Assembly: GCF_004102025.1 (NCBI RefSeq)
Contig: NZ_CP025228.1
Span: 2,480,001-2,544,000 of the forward strand
Source: Actinomyces qiguomingii
GTDB taxonomy: Bacteria > Actinomycetota > Actinomycetes > Actinomycetales > Actinomycetaceae
Direction of reading: 5' to 3'
Length of the DNA: 64,000 nt
Part shown: positions 35,298-42,406 of the stretch, piece by piece
Position numbering within the stretch: the first letter of the stretch is position 1
Layout: the number at the start of each line of letters is the position of its first letter
Program-made: the position numbers and the translations under genes
The notes under the pieces: generated by a model
What the model was told of the DNA's origin: nothing
Seen by the model: the letters and a program-made list of their open reading frames with translations, nothing else
Database searches by the model: none

Positions 35298-36092
35298 TCA
35301 GCTGGCATCAAGTCGGCCGACGCTCCACTCCCCCTCGGGCGTGCGGTCCAGGCGGTCAAGGATGCCGGCATCCCGGAAGGCCCTTATGGTGGCGCCTGGG
35401 CCATCGATGAAGTGCTCCCAACCGGTCTGGTGGACTACGACGACGTGCGGCGCCTCCAACACCTGCGCGGCCGCGCTGGCTCGCTCGGCAGACAGGCTCA
35501 GGGGCCGGCCCCCGAACTTGGCGGGCACCGTCGCTCGCCCAGCATTCAGGATCGCGTGGTCGATGGAGCCGAAGCGCTGCCGCACCTGCACAACCAATGC
35601 CAGCGAGGCATTGTCGCCACTGACGTATACGGTTGTGCCATCCGCCTGAATGACGAAGCCGGTGACCTCACAGTTGATGTGTCCGGCGGTGTCTACCTCG
35701 CCGTCGGCGGGACCGTGCTGGGCCGGGACTGCAGTCACCGTCACTTCATCACCTATTTTGGCCGACTCCCACGGATCCAGGCCCTTAGCGTGTGCCCCGA
35801 GCTGACGTGCCGACCCCGGGTTGGTGAGCAGTCGCGGTGCAGCCAGGGCGAAGGCCCTTCCCGACACGTCGAGGTTGTCGGCGTGGTCGGCGTGGCTGAC
35901 CAGCACCACATCGGCGTCCGCGACGGCCTGCGCCTGTACCGCAGGTCCATGAGTCTTGCGCAGGACCCCATAATCGGTGGGAGGGTCGAAGGTCGGATCG
36001 ATCACCAGCCGCTGACCGGCTAGATCGATGACGACGCTCGGACCACCGACCATGAGGAAGCCGAGTGCGTGACGCGGCAGGGTCCCAGTCAT
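35298..36092 (-). CDS. metallo-beta-lactamase-fold hydrolase (UlaG-like)
   Basis: A 264-residue protein of the metal-dependent hydrolase group of the metallo-beta-lactamase fold. Blocks: LMVGGPSVVIDLAGQRLVID, the metal motif in LVSHADHADNLD (H-x-D-H-x-D type), VPAQHGP, VYVSGDNASL and VVVVHQTGWEHF near the end. Members act on phosphate-ester or lactone substrates, and the specific reaction cannot be told from sequence. It is intact and stands alone between the cluster and a decayed zone. It may have belonged with the lost nitronate monooxygenase and LysR genes. Confidence 0.85.
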   Translation of the reverse strand: MTGTLPRHALGFLMVGGPSVVIDLAGQRLVIDPTFDPPTDYGVLRKTHGPAVQAQAVADADVVLVSHADHADNLDVSGRAFALAAPRLLTNPGSARQLGAHAKGLDPWESAKIGDEVTVTAVPAQHGPADGEVDTAGHINCEVTGFVIQADGTTVYVSGDNASLALVVQVRQRFGSIDHAILNAGRATVPAKFGGRPLSLSAERASAAAQVLEAPHVVVVHQTGWEHFIDGPGATIRAFRDAGILDRLDRTPEGEWSVGRLDAS

Positions 36093-36208
36093 GAAGCTCT
36101 CCTTGTGCGATGAAAGGCATAAAGTCAGGTTTACCGGAGGGTCTACGCCGTCGCTCCATCGAAGAGTTTATCAACGATTGCGGCAACCGGGCCGGTGGCA
36201 GCGGAAGG

Positions 36209-36555
36209 CTAGCCAGTGCCAGCCCATAAAGATAGGTTATCAACGTCACCGGCGTGGGCGGCAGCCCTGCCCAGTCCGCTTGTCAGCCAGTTTACGGCAG
36301 GGTAGGCGGCGGGTGCATACTGCCCGAAGGCGTCAGTGAATCCATTACGCATGGTTGCGCGCCCAGCGGCCTGAGAACGCACGGGGGACAACCGTGTCGG
36401 TAAAGCGTTCGTCACGCAACGCGGCCCGATACAGGGAGTGGGTCCCCGCCTCGTCGGCCTCAAGAACGGCCGTTCCCAGTTGTACCGCTTCGGCGCGTCC
36501 TATCCACCCGCGCACCTCGGCAGGAGTGGTTATCCCACCAGTGACAACAATCGGC
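36209..36555 (-). pseudogene. nitronate monooxygenase C-terminal relic
   Basis: On the minus strand the translation KLPIVVTGGITTPAEVRGW, then EAVQLGTAVLEADEAGTHSLY, then DTVVPRAFSGRWAR matches the flavin-binding C-terminal half of nitronate monooxygenases (2-nitropropane dioxygenase family). The frame then breaks near 36350, and the expected ending resumes in the next frame as RNGFTDAFGQYAPAAYPAVN followed by NLSLWAGTG. The N-terminal two-thirds is absent. This is a truncated and frameshifted relic. Confidence 0.8.
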
Positions 36556-36626
36556 AGCTTAACCGGCTCTTCCGGTTTGAGGTGTTGGCGGTGGTGGGTG
36601 TGGGCCTGGCCGGCTGCCGCCCCGTA

Positions 36627-36709
36627 CTTGGACCGCGCTACTGGGCTTGGACCGTCTGAGAGTGCGTTTCAGGCAGTCCAACCGCAGCCAGGCAGTCCAG
36701 TCCCAGCCG
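36627..36709. repeat. GGWCC head-to-head array, locus 2
   Basis: CTTGGACCG units begin at 36627 and 36646, 19 bases apart. After a 21-base centre the opposite half-units (GGCAGTCCA) begin at 36672 and 36691, again 19 apart. The right-hand sites are AGTCC rather than GGTCC, so slightly decayed. The centre is the reverse complement of the locus 1 centre over at least 20 bases. Confidence 0.87.
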
Positions 36710-36788
36710 ATCGGACAAGGAAGGGCCACGCGTGTCCGCCGCCAGCACCCGCAGCTCCGAGTCCCAGCCGTTCGGACGAGGAAGGGCC
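36699..36788. repeat. 29-bp direct repeat pair
   Basis: AGTCCCAGCCGATCGGACAA and the following nine bases (36699-36727) recur at 36760-36788 with two differences, 61 bases apart start to start. The first copy overlaps the right edge of the GGWCC array. Confidence 0.8.
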
Positions 36789-37001
36789 CGGTCGACAACC
36801 GCCCAGACCTGCCCGCCGCACCAGGGCGGTAGGCCGGCACATGAAACACCAAAGTGTCCAGAATCGGCACAAACACCCCGCCCCTCCCAGCAGACGCCCT
36901 CAGATTCGTTGGAACTATGCGGCTGCAGTGGGCCGCTTCGGGTACGGGAACATCGTTTGTGCAGAATCCGGACACCTCCCCAGGGCCCGACAGCCCCACC
37001 A

Positions 37002-37061
37002 ACCGAACTCGATGGTTATATCGACCGAACTCGATGGTTATATCGACCGAACTCGGCGAAC
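37002..37061. repeat. 22-bp dyad repeat array, locus C
   Basis: Units begin at 37002, 37024 and 37046, each starting ACCGAACTCG. The first two are identical over all 22 bases and carry GATGGTTATATCG. This is the cleanest copy of the family, in the same orientation as locus B. Confidence 0.92.
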
Positions 37062-37076
37062 ACGGCCCAAACCGGA

Positions 37077-37096
37077 AGAGCCGGAAAACCGGCTCT
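37077..37096. terminator. hairpin between the repeat block and the LysR relic
   Basis: AGAGCCGG faces CCGGCTCT with an AAAA loop, followed by TTC. The left arm is part of a 16-base sequence that also occurs in reverse at 36561-36578, so this hairpin may mark a rearrangement joint rather than a functioning terminator. Confidence 0.4.
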
Positions 37097-37540
37097 TTCA
37101 CGCACACTGGCCCAATTCGAACGTCGACTGGGCACGCGTCTGCTGGAACGCGACACGAAGGCAATGGGCACGATCGCAGCGGGTAGCCGCTTTCTGCCTC
37201 ATGCTCGTCACATCTCCCGCTTCTCCGACGCTGCCGGACGTGTTTGGGCAGAACTGGCGCGTCACCCATTGGTCATCAACCGGGTAACGGGGACCACTCA
37301 GCCGTCCCTGTGGGAGCCGGCTCCACAACACGTCACCTACTGCGCCAATTACAACCAGTGGCTTGTCTACGTGGCCTCCGACCGTGGTATCGGCGTGGTT
37401 CCGGCTCTGGCTGCCCGGTTGTCCCCGCATCCGGGGATCGAATATCACCCGATACCGCAGGCGCCCGGGATAAAAGTGCGACTTGTGCTACGTGAGCAGG
37501 ACCAGCGGCCAGCGGCGAGCCGCCTGCGCAATGGGCGCAG
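37092..37540 (+). pseudogene. LysR-family regulator relic
   Basis: The plus-strand translation begins in mid-domain with LSRTLAQFERRLGTRLLERD and GTIAAGSRFLPHARHISRF, the second half of a LysR winged-helix domain. It then jumps to the effector-domain end: ELARHPLVINRV, YNQWLVYVASDRGIGVVPAL and IKVRLVLREQ. The start and the first DNA-binding helix are missing, as are about 100 residues between the two parts. The frame runs on without function into repeats. It faces away from the nitronate monooxygenase relic, as a LysR regulator and its target usually do. Confidence 0.8.
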
Positions 37541-37571
37541 ACGTTGCCAACCCGCCACTGACCGCCGTTCC

Positions 37572-37672
37572 CCTGTCTATTCAACACTCACGCGGCAAAC
37601 CCGCGTCAGGCCGGCCGTATGCGGTGGAAGGGCGTCCTGTCTATTCAACACTCACGCGGCAAACCCGCGTCA
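37572..37672. repeat. 37-bp direct repeats at the ileS stop codon
   Basis: A 37-base sequence starting CCTGTCTATTCAACACTCAC occurs at 37572-37608 and again, identically, at 37636-37672. Each copy contains the small hairpin ACGCGG-CAAAC-CCGCGT. The second copy includes the ileS stop codon (37670-37672), so the repeat shapes the 3' end of that message. Confidence 0.88.
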
Positions 37673-40600
37673 AGCCCGCGTCACCTCGGCGCTGGGCACG
37701 TGCCCATCCGCGACCGTAACGTGCAACTCCACGCAGCTGACCTCGCGTTTGATCAGATCCAGGTAGGCACCGGTCCATGCCTGCTTATCCGCCGGTACCA
37801 TCAGCGTCGCGCGTGCAGGCTCACCGATGTTTAGGCCCGCGGCCTTACGCTCGTCCATCAGCACACGCACAAGATCACGGGCCCAACCCTCGGCTTCCAG
37901 GTCGTCATCCAGCGCCGTGTCCAGCACCACGAAGGCGCCCGAGGGCAGCACCGTGGCAGACAGGGCGTCATCACTGACCTCGATCCGCGTGGACAGGGTG
38001 AAGGCCGAGTCCTCAGCCTCCAACACCACCGGACCACCGTCGAGCAGGACCGTTTCGAAGCGCACATCACCGTCGGCGGTGACCTCCCACTCCCCCGCCT
38101 TGACTGCGGCGAAGAGCTTGGAGGTCAGCTTGCGGACCTGCGGCGCAAAGGCGCGCGGGTTCAGGGCCAGCTCCTCGGTCAGTTCATAGCCGGCGTCGGC
38201 GGCGTCCACCACCCGCACCTGCTTGACATTGACCTCATCGGCGATCAGCGCGGTGAAGGGCGCCAGAGCGGCCGGATCGGCGGTGGCAATGGTGAGTGTG
38301 CGCAGTGGCTGGCGTACGCGCAGCTTGTCGGCCTTGCGCAGACTCAGCGCAGCCGAGACCGCATCGCGCGCCTCGTCCATCGCCGTAACCAGCGCGGGGT
38401 CGGCCACATGCGCAGGCAGCACGGGCCAGTCGGTCAGGTGCACGGAACGCTCCCCGGTCAGCCCGCGGTAGATCTCCTCGGCCAGCAGCGGAGCCAACGG
38501 GGCAATCACCTGCATGAGCACACGCAGCACGGTGGCAAGCGTGTCGAAGGCGGGACGCGCCACCTCGGCGCCGCCGTCGACGAACCGCGACCGGGAGGTG
38601 CGCAGGTACCAGTTGGTCAGTACGTCGATGAATTCGCGCACGGTGTGTGTGGCCCCGGTGACGTCATAGGCATCCAACTGGGCGGCCACGGTGATCGCCA
38701 GATCCCTGGTGCGGGCCAGGATGTAGCGGTCCATCACATCCAAGGCCCCCTTAGGGCCGAACAGCGCAGCATCGTCAAGATCCACGCCGTCGGTGAGGTA
38801 GCAAGCGCCCTCCTCCCCGGCCTGTGCGGCATACAGACTGTAGAAGTACCAGGTGTTCCAAAGCGGCAGCATCACCTGGCGGACCGTGTCGCGGATAGCC
38901 TTGTTGGTGACGGACAGGTTGCCTCCGCGCACAACCGGGGAGGACAGCAGGAACCAGCGCATGGCGTCGGCCCCGTCGCGGTCAAAGACCTGCTGGACGT
39001 CAGGGTAATTGCGCAGGGACTTGCTCATCTTCGCCCCGTCGTTGCCCAGCAGGATGCCGTGGGAGACGCAGGTGGTGAAGGCGGGGCGGTCGAACAGGGC
39101 GGTCGCCAGCACGTGCAGCGTGTAGAACCAGCCGCGGGTCTGCCCCACGTACTCCACAATGAAGTCACAAGGGTTGTGCGACTCGAACCAGTCCACGTTC
39201 TCAAACGGGTAGTGGACCTGGGCGAAGGGCATGGAGCCGGACTCAAACCAGCAGTCCAGCACGTCGGGGATGCGCCGCATCATGGACTTACCGGTCGGAT
39301 CGTCCGGGTTGGGGCGCACCAGGGAGTCGATGAAGGGCCGGTGCAGGTCCTTAACCTCCACGCCGAAGTCGCGCTCCAGCTCCGCGAAGGACCCGTAGAC
39401 ATCGGTGCGCGGGTAGGCCGGGTCGTCGCTCACCCACACGGGGATGGGCGAGCCCCAGAAGCGGTTGCGGGAGATGGACCAGTCGCGGGCGCCGGCCAGC
39501 CAGTTGCCGAAGATGCCGTCCTTGACGTGCCCGGGCACCCAGGTGATCTCCTGGTTCAGCTCCACCATGCGGTCGCGGATGGCGGTGACCTTCACGAACC
39601 AGCTGGAGACGGCCTTGTACATCAGCGGCTTGCGGCAGCGCCAGCAGTGCGGATAGGAGTGCACATAGGAGGCCTGCCGCACCAGCACGGCGCGCACGGC
39701 CGCCTCGCGCCGGGCCAGCGGGCCGGTGCCGTCGCGCAGGTCGGCGGTGATCGGCTTATTGGCGTCGAAGATGTGCATGCCGGCGTAGTCAGGCACCTCG
39801 GAGGTGAAGATCCCGCCGTCGTCGACGGGGATAACCGTGCCCACTCCGTGGGCCTGGCAGGTGTACATGTCGTCCTCACCGAAGGCGGGAGCCAGGTGCA
39901 CCAGGCCGGTGCCCTCGGTGGTGGTGACGTACTCGGCGGCGATGATCTGCCAGGCGGCCGGCCCGGGGGCGGCGCCCTGCGCCCGGTGGGCGGCGTCGTC
40001 AAAGAAGTCGTAGATGGGTGCATACCTCACCCCCACCAGATCGCTTCCCTTGTATGCGGCCAGTACCTGCGGGTCCTCCCCCAGTTCCCGGGCGTAAGCG
40101 CCCAGCAGGTCGCGGGCGAGCAGCACATCCTGGCCGGCCACAGGGGAGTCCAGGTCGGCGTCCACACGCACGGTCACATAATCGATGTCCGCTCCGACGG
40201 CGACGGCGGAGTTCGACGGCAGGGTCCATGGGGTAGTGGTCCAGATCAGGGCCAGCTCGGGAGCGGCGTCCGGATGTGCGGCGTCCAACCGCTGCTCCAG
40301 CCGCAGGCCCACAGTCACGGTGTTGTCCTGCCGGTCCTGGTAGACGTCGTCGTCCATCCGCAGTTCGTGGTTGCTCAGTGGCGTGCGGTCGTGCCAGCAA
40401 TAGGGCAGCACCCGGTGCCCCTGGTAGGCCAGGCCCTTGTCATACAGAGTCTTAAAGGCCCAGATCACCGACTCCATGTAGGTGGGGTCGAGGGTCTTGT
40501 AATCGTTGTCGAAATCCACCCAGCGGGCCTGGCGGGTTACGTAGTCTTCCCATTCGTTGGTGTAGCGCAGCACGGAGGTGCGGCAGGCAGCGTTGAACTT

Positions 40601-41029
40601 CTCGATACCCAGGCCGCCGGGACGGGTGATCTCGGTAACGTCGTCGATACCCAGTTCGCTGAGCGCCTCAAGCTCGGCGGGCAGACCGTGCGTGTCCCAG
40701 CCGAAGCGGCGTTCCACGCGGCGACCCCGCTGGGTCTGGTAGCGGCCGACCGCGTCCTTGACGTAGCCGGTCAGCAGATGCCCGTAGTGGGGCAGGCCGT
40801 TGGCGAAGGGCGGGCCGTCATAGAAGACGAACTCATTGCTGTGGCCATCGTCATCCAGCACCGGACGGGCGTCAATGGAGGCCTGGAAGGTGGCGTCTCG
40901 CTTCCAGTAGGCCAGGACGTCCTCCTCAATGGCGGGGAAGGAGGGGGACGGGTCGACCTTCTGGCCGGGGCGGTGCAGGGGGTAGAAGGCGGCGCCCGTG
41001 TGCCGGGCGGCGGTGGGCTCTTCAGCCAT
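37670..41029 (-). CDS. ileS: isoleucyl-tRNA synthetase
   Basis: Charges tRNA-Ile and edits misactivated valine. The 1119-residue length and motifs such as [14 protein letters not shown] fit the larger, eukaryote-like IleRS form common in actinobacteria. The HIGH motif is [14 protein letters not shown], the KMSKS motif is [13 protein letters not shown], and the editing region includes [15 protein letters not shown]. The start [12 protein letters not shown] is preceded by CGAGG. It is controlled by a T-box leader (41095-41370). Its stop codon lies inside a 37-bp repeat. It has no operon partner in view. Confidence 0.96.
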   Translation of the reverse strand: MAEEPTAARHTGAAFYPLHRPGQKVDPSPSFPAIEEDVLAYWKRDATFQASIDARPVLDDDGHSNEFVFYDGPPFANGLPHYGHLLTGYVKDAVGRYQTQRGRRVERRFGWDTHGLPAELEALSELGIDDVTEITRPGGLGIEKFNAACRTSVLRYTNEWEDYVTRQARWVDFDNDYKTLDPTYMESVIWAFKTLYDKGLAYQGHRVLPYCWHDRTPLSNHELRMDDDVYQDRQDNTVTVGLRLEQRLDAAHPDAAPELALIWTTTPWTLPSNSAVAVGADIDYVTVRVDADLDSPVAGQDVLLARDLLGAYARELGEDPQVLAAYKGSDLVGVRYAPIYDFFDDAAHRAQGAAPGPAAWQIIAAEYVTTTEGTGLVHLAPAFGEDDMYTCQAHGVGTVIPVDDGGIFTSEVPDYAGMHIFDANKPITADLRDGTGPLARREAAVRAVLVRQASYVHSYPHCWRCRKPLMYKAVSSWFVKVTAIRDRMVELNQEITWVPGHVKDGIFGNWLAGARDWSISRNRFWGSPIPVWVSDDPAYPRTDVYGSFAELERDFGVEVKDLHRPFIDSLVRPNPDDPTGKSMMRRIPDVLDCWFESGSMPFAQVHYPFENVDWFESHNPCDFIVEYVGQTRGWFYTLHVLATALFDRPAFTTCVSHGILLGNDGAKMSKSLRNYPDVQQVFDRDGADAMRWFLLSSPVVRGGNLSVTNKAIRDTVRQVMLPLWNTWYFYSLYAAQAGEEGACYLTDGVDLDDAALFGPKGALDVMDRYILARTRDLAITVAAQLDAYDVTGATHTVREFIDVLTNWYLRTSRSRFVDGGAEVARPAFDTLATVLRVLMQVIAPLAPLLAEEIYRGLTGERSVHLTDWPVLPAHVADPALVTAMDEARDAVSAALSLRKADKLRVRQPLRTLTIATADPAALAPFTALIADEVNVKQVRVVDAADAGYELTEELALNPRAFAPQVRKLTSKLFAAVKAGEWEVTADGDVRFETVLLDGGPVVLEAEDSAFTLSTRIEVSDDALSATVLPSGAFVVLDTALDDDLEAEGWARDLVRVLMDERKAAGLNIGEPARATLMVPADKQAWTGAYLDLIKREVSCVELHVTVADGHVPSAEVTRA

Positions 41030-41094
41030 ATCGTCTTGCCTCGCGTCTCGCTCGTAGTCGGCGGCCCGATGGGTCCGGGCCCGGTATCCACGAG

Positions 41095-41370
41095 GACGAC
41101 GCCGCCCACCGCGCCGAGGCTCCGACGACGGCGGAACCGCACCGCGGTACCACCTCGCTTGCCCGCTCCGGCCAGACCGGTGCGGACCGCTTGATTCGCA
41201 GCTGTGACGGGCTGTCCCGTCCGGTTCTACTTGGGGCCCTGCCGTGCAGGGACCGGTTCTTCCGGAGGCTCACCGGTGATGGCCGGGTCGATGCCTGTGG
41301 CGGTGAGTGTAACCGCGGACCGCGCACCCGACCATTCCCAGACGGCTCCAAGTAGCGTCATCCTCGCCAC
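41095..41370 (-). promoter_or_regulatory. T-box riboswitch of ileS
   Basis: Reading the minus strand, the T-box sequence AGGTGGTACCGCG lies at about 41142-41155, some 110 bases before the start codon. Its UGGU bulge can pair with the ACCA end of uncharged tRNA-Ile. A candidate specifier codon ATC (complement of 41290-41292, context CAGGCATCGACC) lies in the upstream stem region, which opens with GAGGATGACGCTACTTGG. No T run follows the T-box, whereas CCTCG in the leader can pair with the CGAGG ribosome site. That fits translational control, as known for actinobacterial ileS T-boxes. Exact borders are estimates. Confidence 0.87.
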
Positions 41371-41560
41371 ACCCCCGGTTTGGGCGCGCGGGTGATCGGT
41401 GTGGGCGCGGTTTTCTGGACCGGCGCGGGCGTGGTCTTGTGAAGGTGTTCTTGTGGTGGTTACGTGGTGCCCGGTCCCTGCGGGTTTGGAGGCGTTCTTC
41501 TGGGATGGGTGTGCCGCCCCGTGCCTGTGTCGAGCTTTCCCACCGGCACTCACCGTCCGC

Positions 41561-41700
41561 CGCACGCTGCCCGCCACAAACCGTCCGCCGCACGCTGCCC
41601 GCCGCACGCTGCCCGCCACAAACCGTCCGCCGCACGCTGCCCGCCGCACGCTGCCCGCCACAAACCGTCCGCCGCACGCTGCCCGCCACAAACCGTCCGC
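41561..41700. repeat. 14-bp composite minisatellite
   Basis: Ten consecutive 14-base units of two kinds, A (CGCACGCTGCCCGC) and B (CACAAACCGTCCGC), in the order A-B-A-A-B-A-A-B-A-B, all exact. The higher-order A-A-B pattern of 42 bases suggests expansion by slippage or unequal exchange. Confidence 0.95.
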
Positions 41701-41792
41701 CGCGCGCTCCGAGGCGAAAGCCGCCCCAGTTCTTCCCCCGCTACTTCGAGGAGACCCCCGATCCTGCACACACACCAGCGCCGACAACTCCC

Positions 41793-41967
41793 GTTTGGAC
41801 CGCTTGTCTCTGTTTGGACCGCTCTTCTCTGTCTGGACCGCTCTTCTCTGTCTGGACCGCCGTAGTGTGCAACTGGGGCGGTCCAAACCGACGCAGGGGG
41901 TCCAAACCGACGCAGGGGGTCCAAACCGACGCAGGGGGGTCCAAACCGACGTGGGCGGTCCAAACCC
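41793..41967. repeat. GGWCC head-to-head array, locus 3
   Basis: On the left, GTYTGGACCGC units begin at 41793, 41812, 41831 and 41850, spaced 19 bases. After a 21-base centre, GGTCCAAACC units begin at 41880, 41899, 41918, 41938 and 41957, spaced 19, 19, 20 and 19. This is the longest copy of the family. Its centre differs from loci 1 and 2, but the spacing is the same. Confidence 0.94.
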
Positions 41968-41982
41968 GGGGCGGCGCCGGTC

Positions 41983-42036
41983 GGCAGCCCACCGTGTTTA
42001 GGCAGCCGACCGTGTTTCGGCAGCCGACCGCGCTAA
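41983..42036. repeat. 18-bp triplicate
   Basis: Three adjacent 18-base units, GGCAGCCGACCGTGTTTC and two variants, cover 41983-42000, 42001-42018 and 42019-42036. The third ends CGCGCTAA. They start 16 bases after the GGWCC array and lie about 100 bases upstream of the leader peptide. Confidence 0.9.
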
Positions 42037-42135
42037 GGTCGTCTACGAGCACCGTTCCACCGCATGACATGACGTCGTCTCACTATCCGGCCGCGCGGTT
42101 GTGCCCGCCGTCGCCGCGTCCTTAAGGTGCACTAC

Positions 42136-42225
42136 ATGACCCAAGCGCATCCCCTGCTCGCCGCCGCGGAGTCCCGCGGGGCGTGGTTGCGCTCCACTCG
42201 AGTCATGTGCTGTCAGGCCCGCTAA
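42136..42225 (+). CDS. cysteine-responsive leader peptide of the sulfur operon
   Basis: A 29-codon open frame starting MTQAHPLL and ending TRVMCCQAR, with adjacent cysteine codons (TGC TGT) four codons before the end. An AAGGTG ribosome site lies six bases upstream. It precedes the sulfite reductase gene by 181 bases. Actinobacteria are known to use short Cys-rich leader peptides (reported in mycobacteria upstream of sulfur genes) in which ribosome stalling at cysteine codons raises expression when cysteine is short. The position, size and Cys-Cys pair fit that model. Translation is inferred, not shown. Confidence 0.78.
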   Translation: MTQAHPLLAAAESRGAWLRSTRVMCCQAR

Positions 42226-42234
42226 GCGCCTGAC
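42212..42234 (+). promoter_or_regulatory. attenuator hairpin at the leader Cys codons
   Basis: GTCAGGC faces GCCTGAC across nine bases. The left arm begins inside the second Cys codon and the right arm lies past the leader stop. A ribosome stalled at the Cys codons would keep this stem open and could alter downstream folding. Confidence 0.6.
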
Positions 42235-42406
42235 CCACCGCGGCTTTGCCGCACACGGAATCCGGCGCACCGAGGCGTCCGGAGCCGCGCGGCACCAAGT
42301 AGACCACTCCCGGCTGGCAGTCGGCAGTCACTTGAGAACACCGCCCCGGAGCGAGTCCCCGAACCGATGACTCCGGACGCTCATGCACCACCAGCCTGGA
42401 GGAGAC

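Larger units (their letters stand above)
41371..42135. other. repeat-filled intergenic region between ileS and the sulfur operon
   Basis: No gene is visible. The region carries, in order, a 14-bp composite minisatellite, a GGWCC head-to-head array and an 18-bp triplicate. Open frames across it are products of the repeats. Promoters for the divergent ileS leader and the sulfur operon must lie here but I cannot place them. Confidence 0.65.

Noticed and set aside
34445-35649. Plus-strand open frames opposite the hydrolase gene and upstream of cluster 1
   Set aside because: They are shadows of the minus-strand hydrolase frame or composition-driven, with no motifs.
38408-41194. A 928-codon plus-strand open frame antisense to ileS
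   Set aside because: It mirrors the synthetase gene codon by codon, and such antisense frames are expected in high-GC genes.
41561-41700. CRISPR array
   Set aside because: The units are contiguous 14-mers without unique spacers, and no cas gene is in the window.
41371-42125. Long open frames on both strands across the ileS-sir gap
   Set aside because: They translate the 14-bp and 19-bp repeats into low-complexity chains and have no family features. High GC keeps all frames open.
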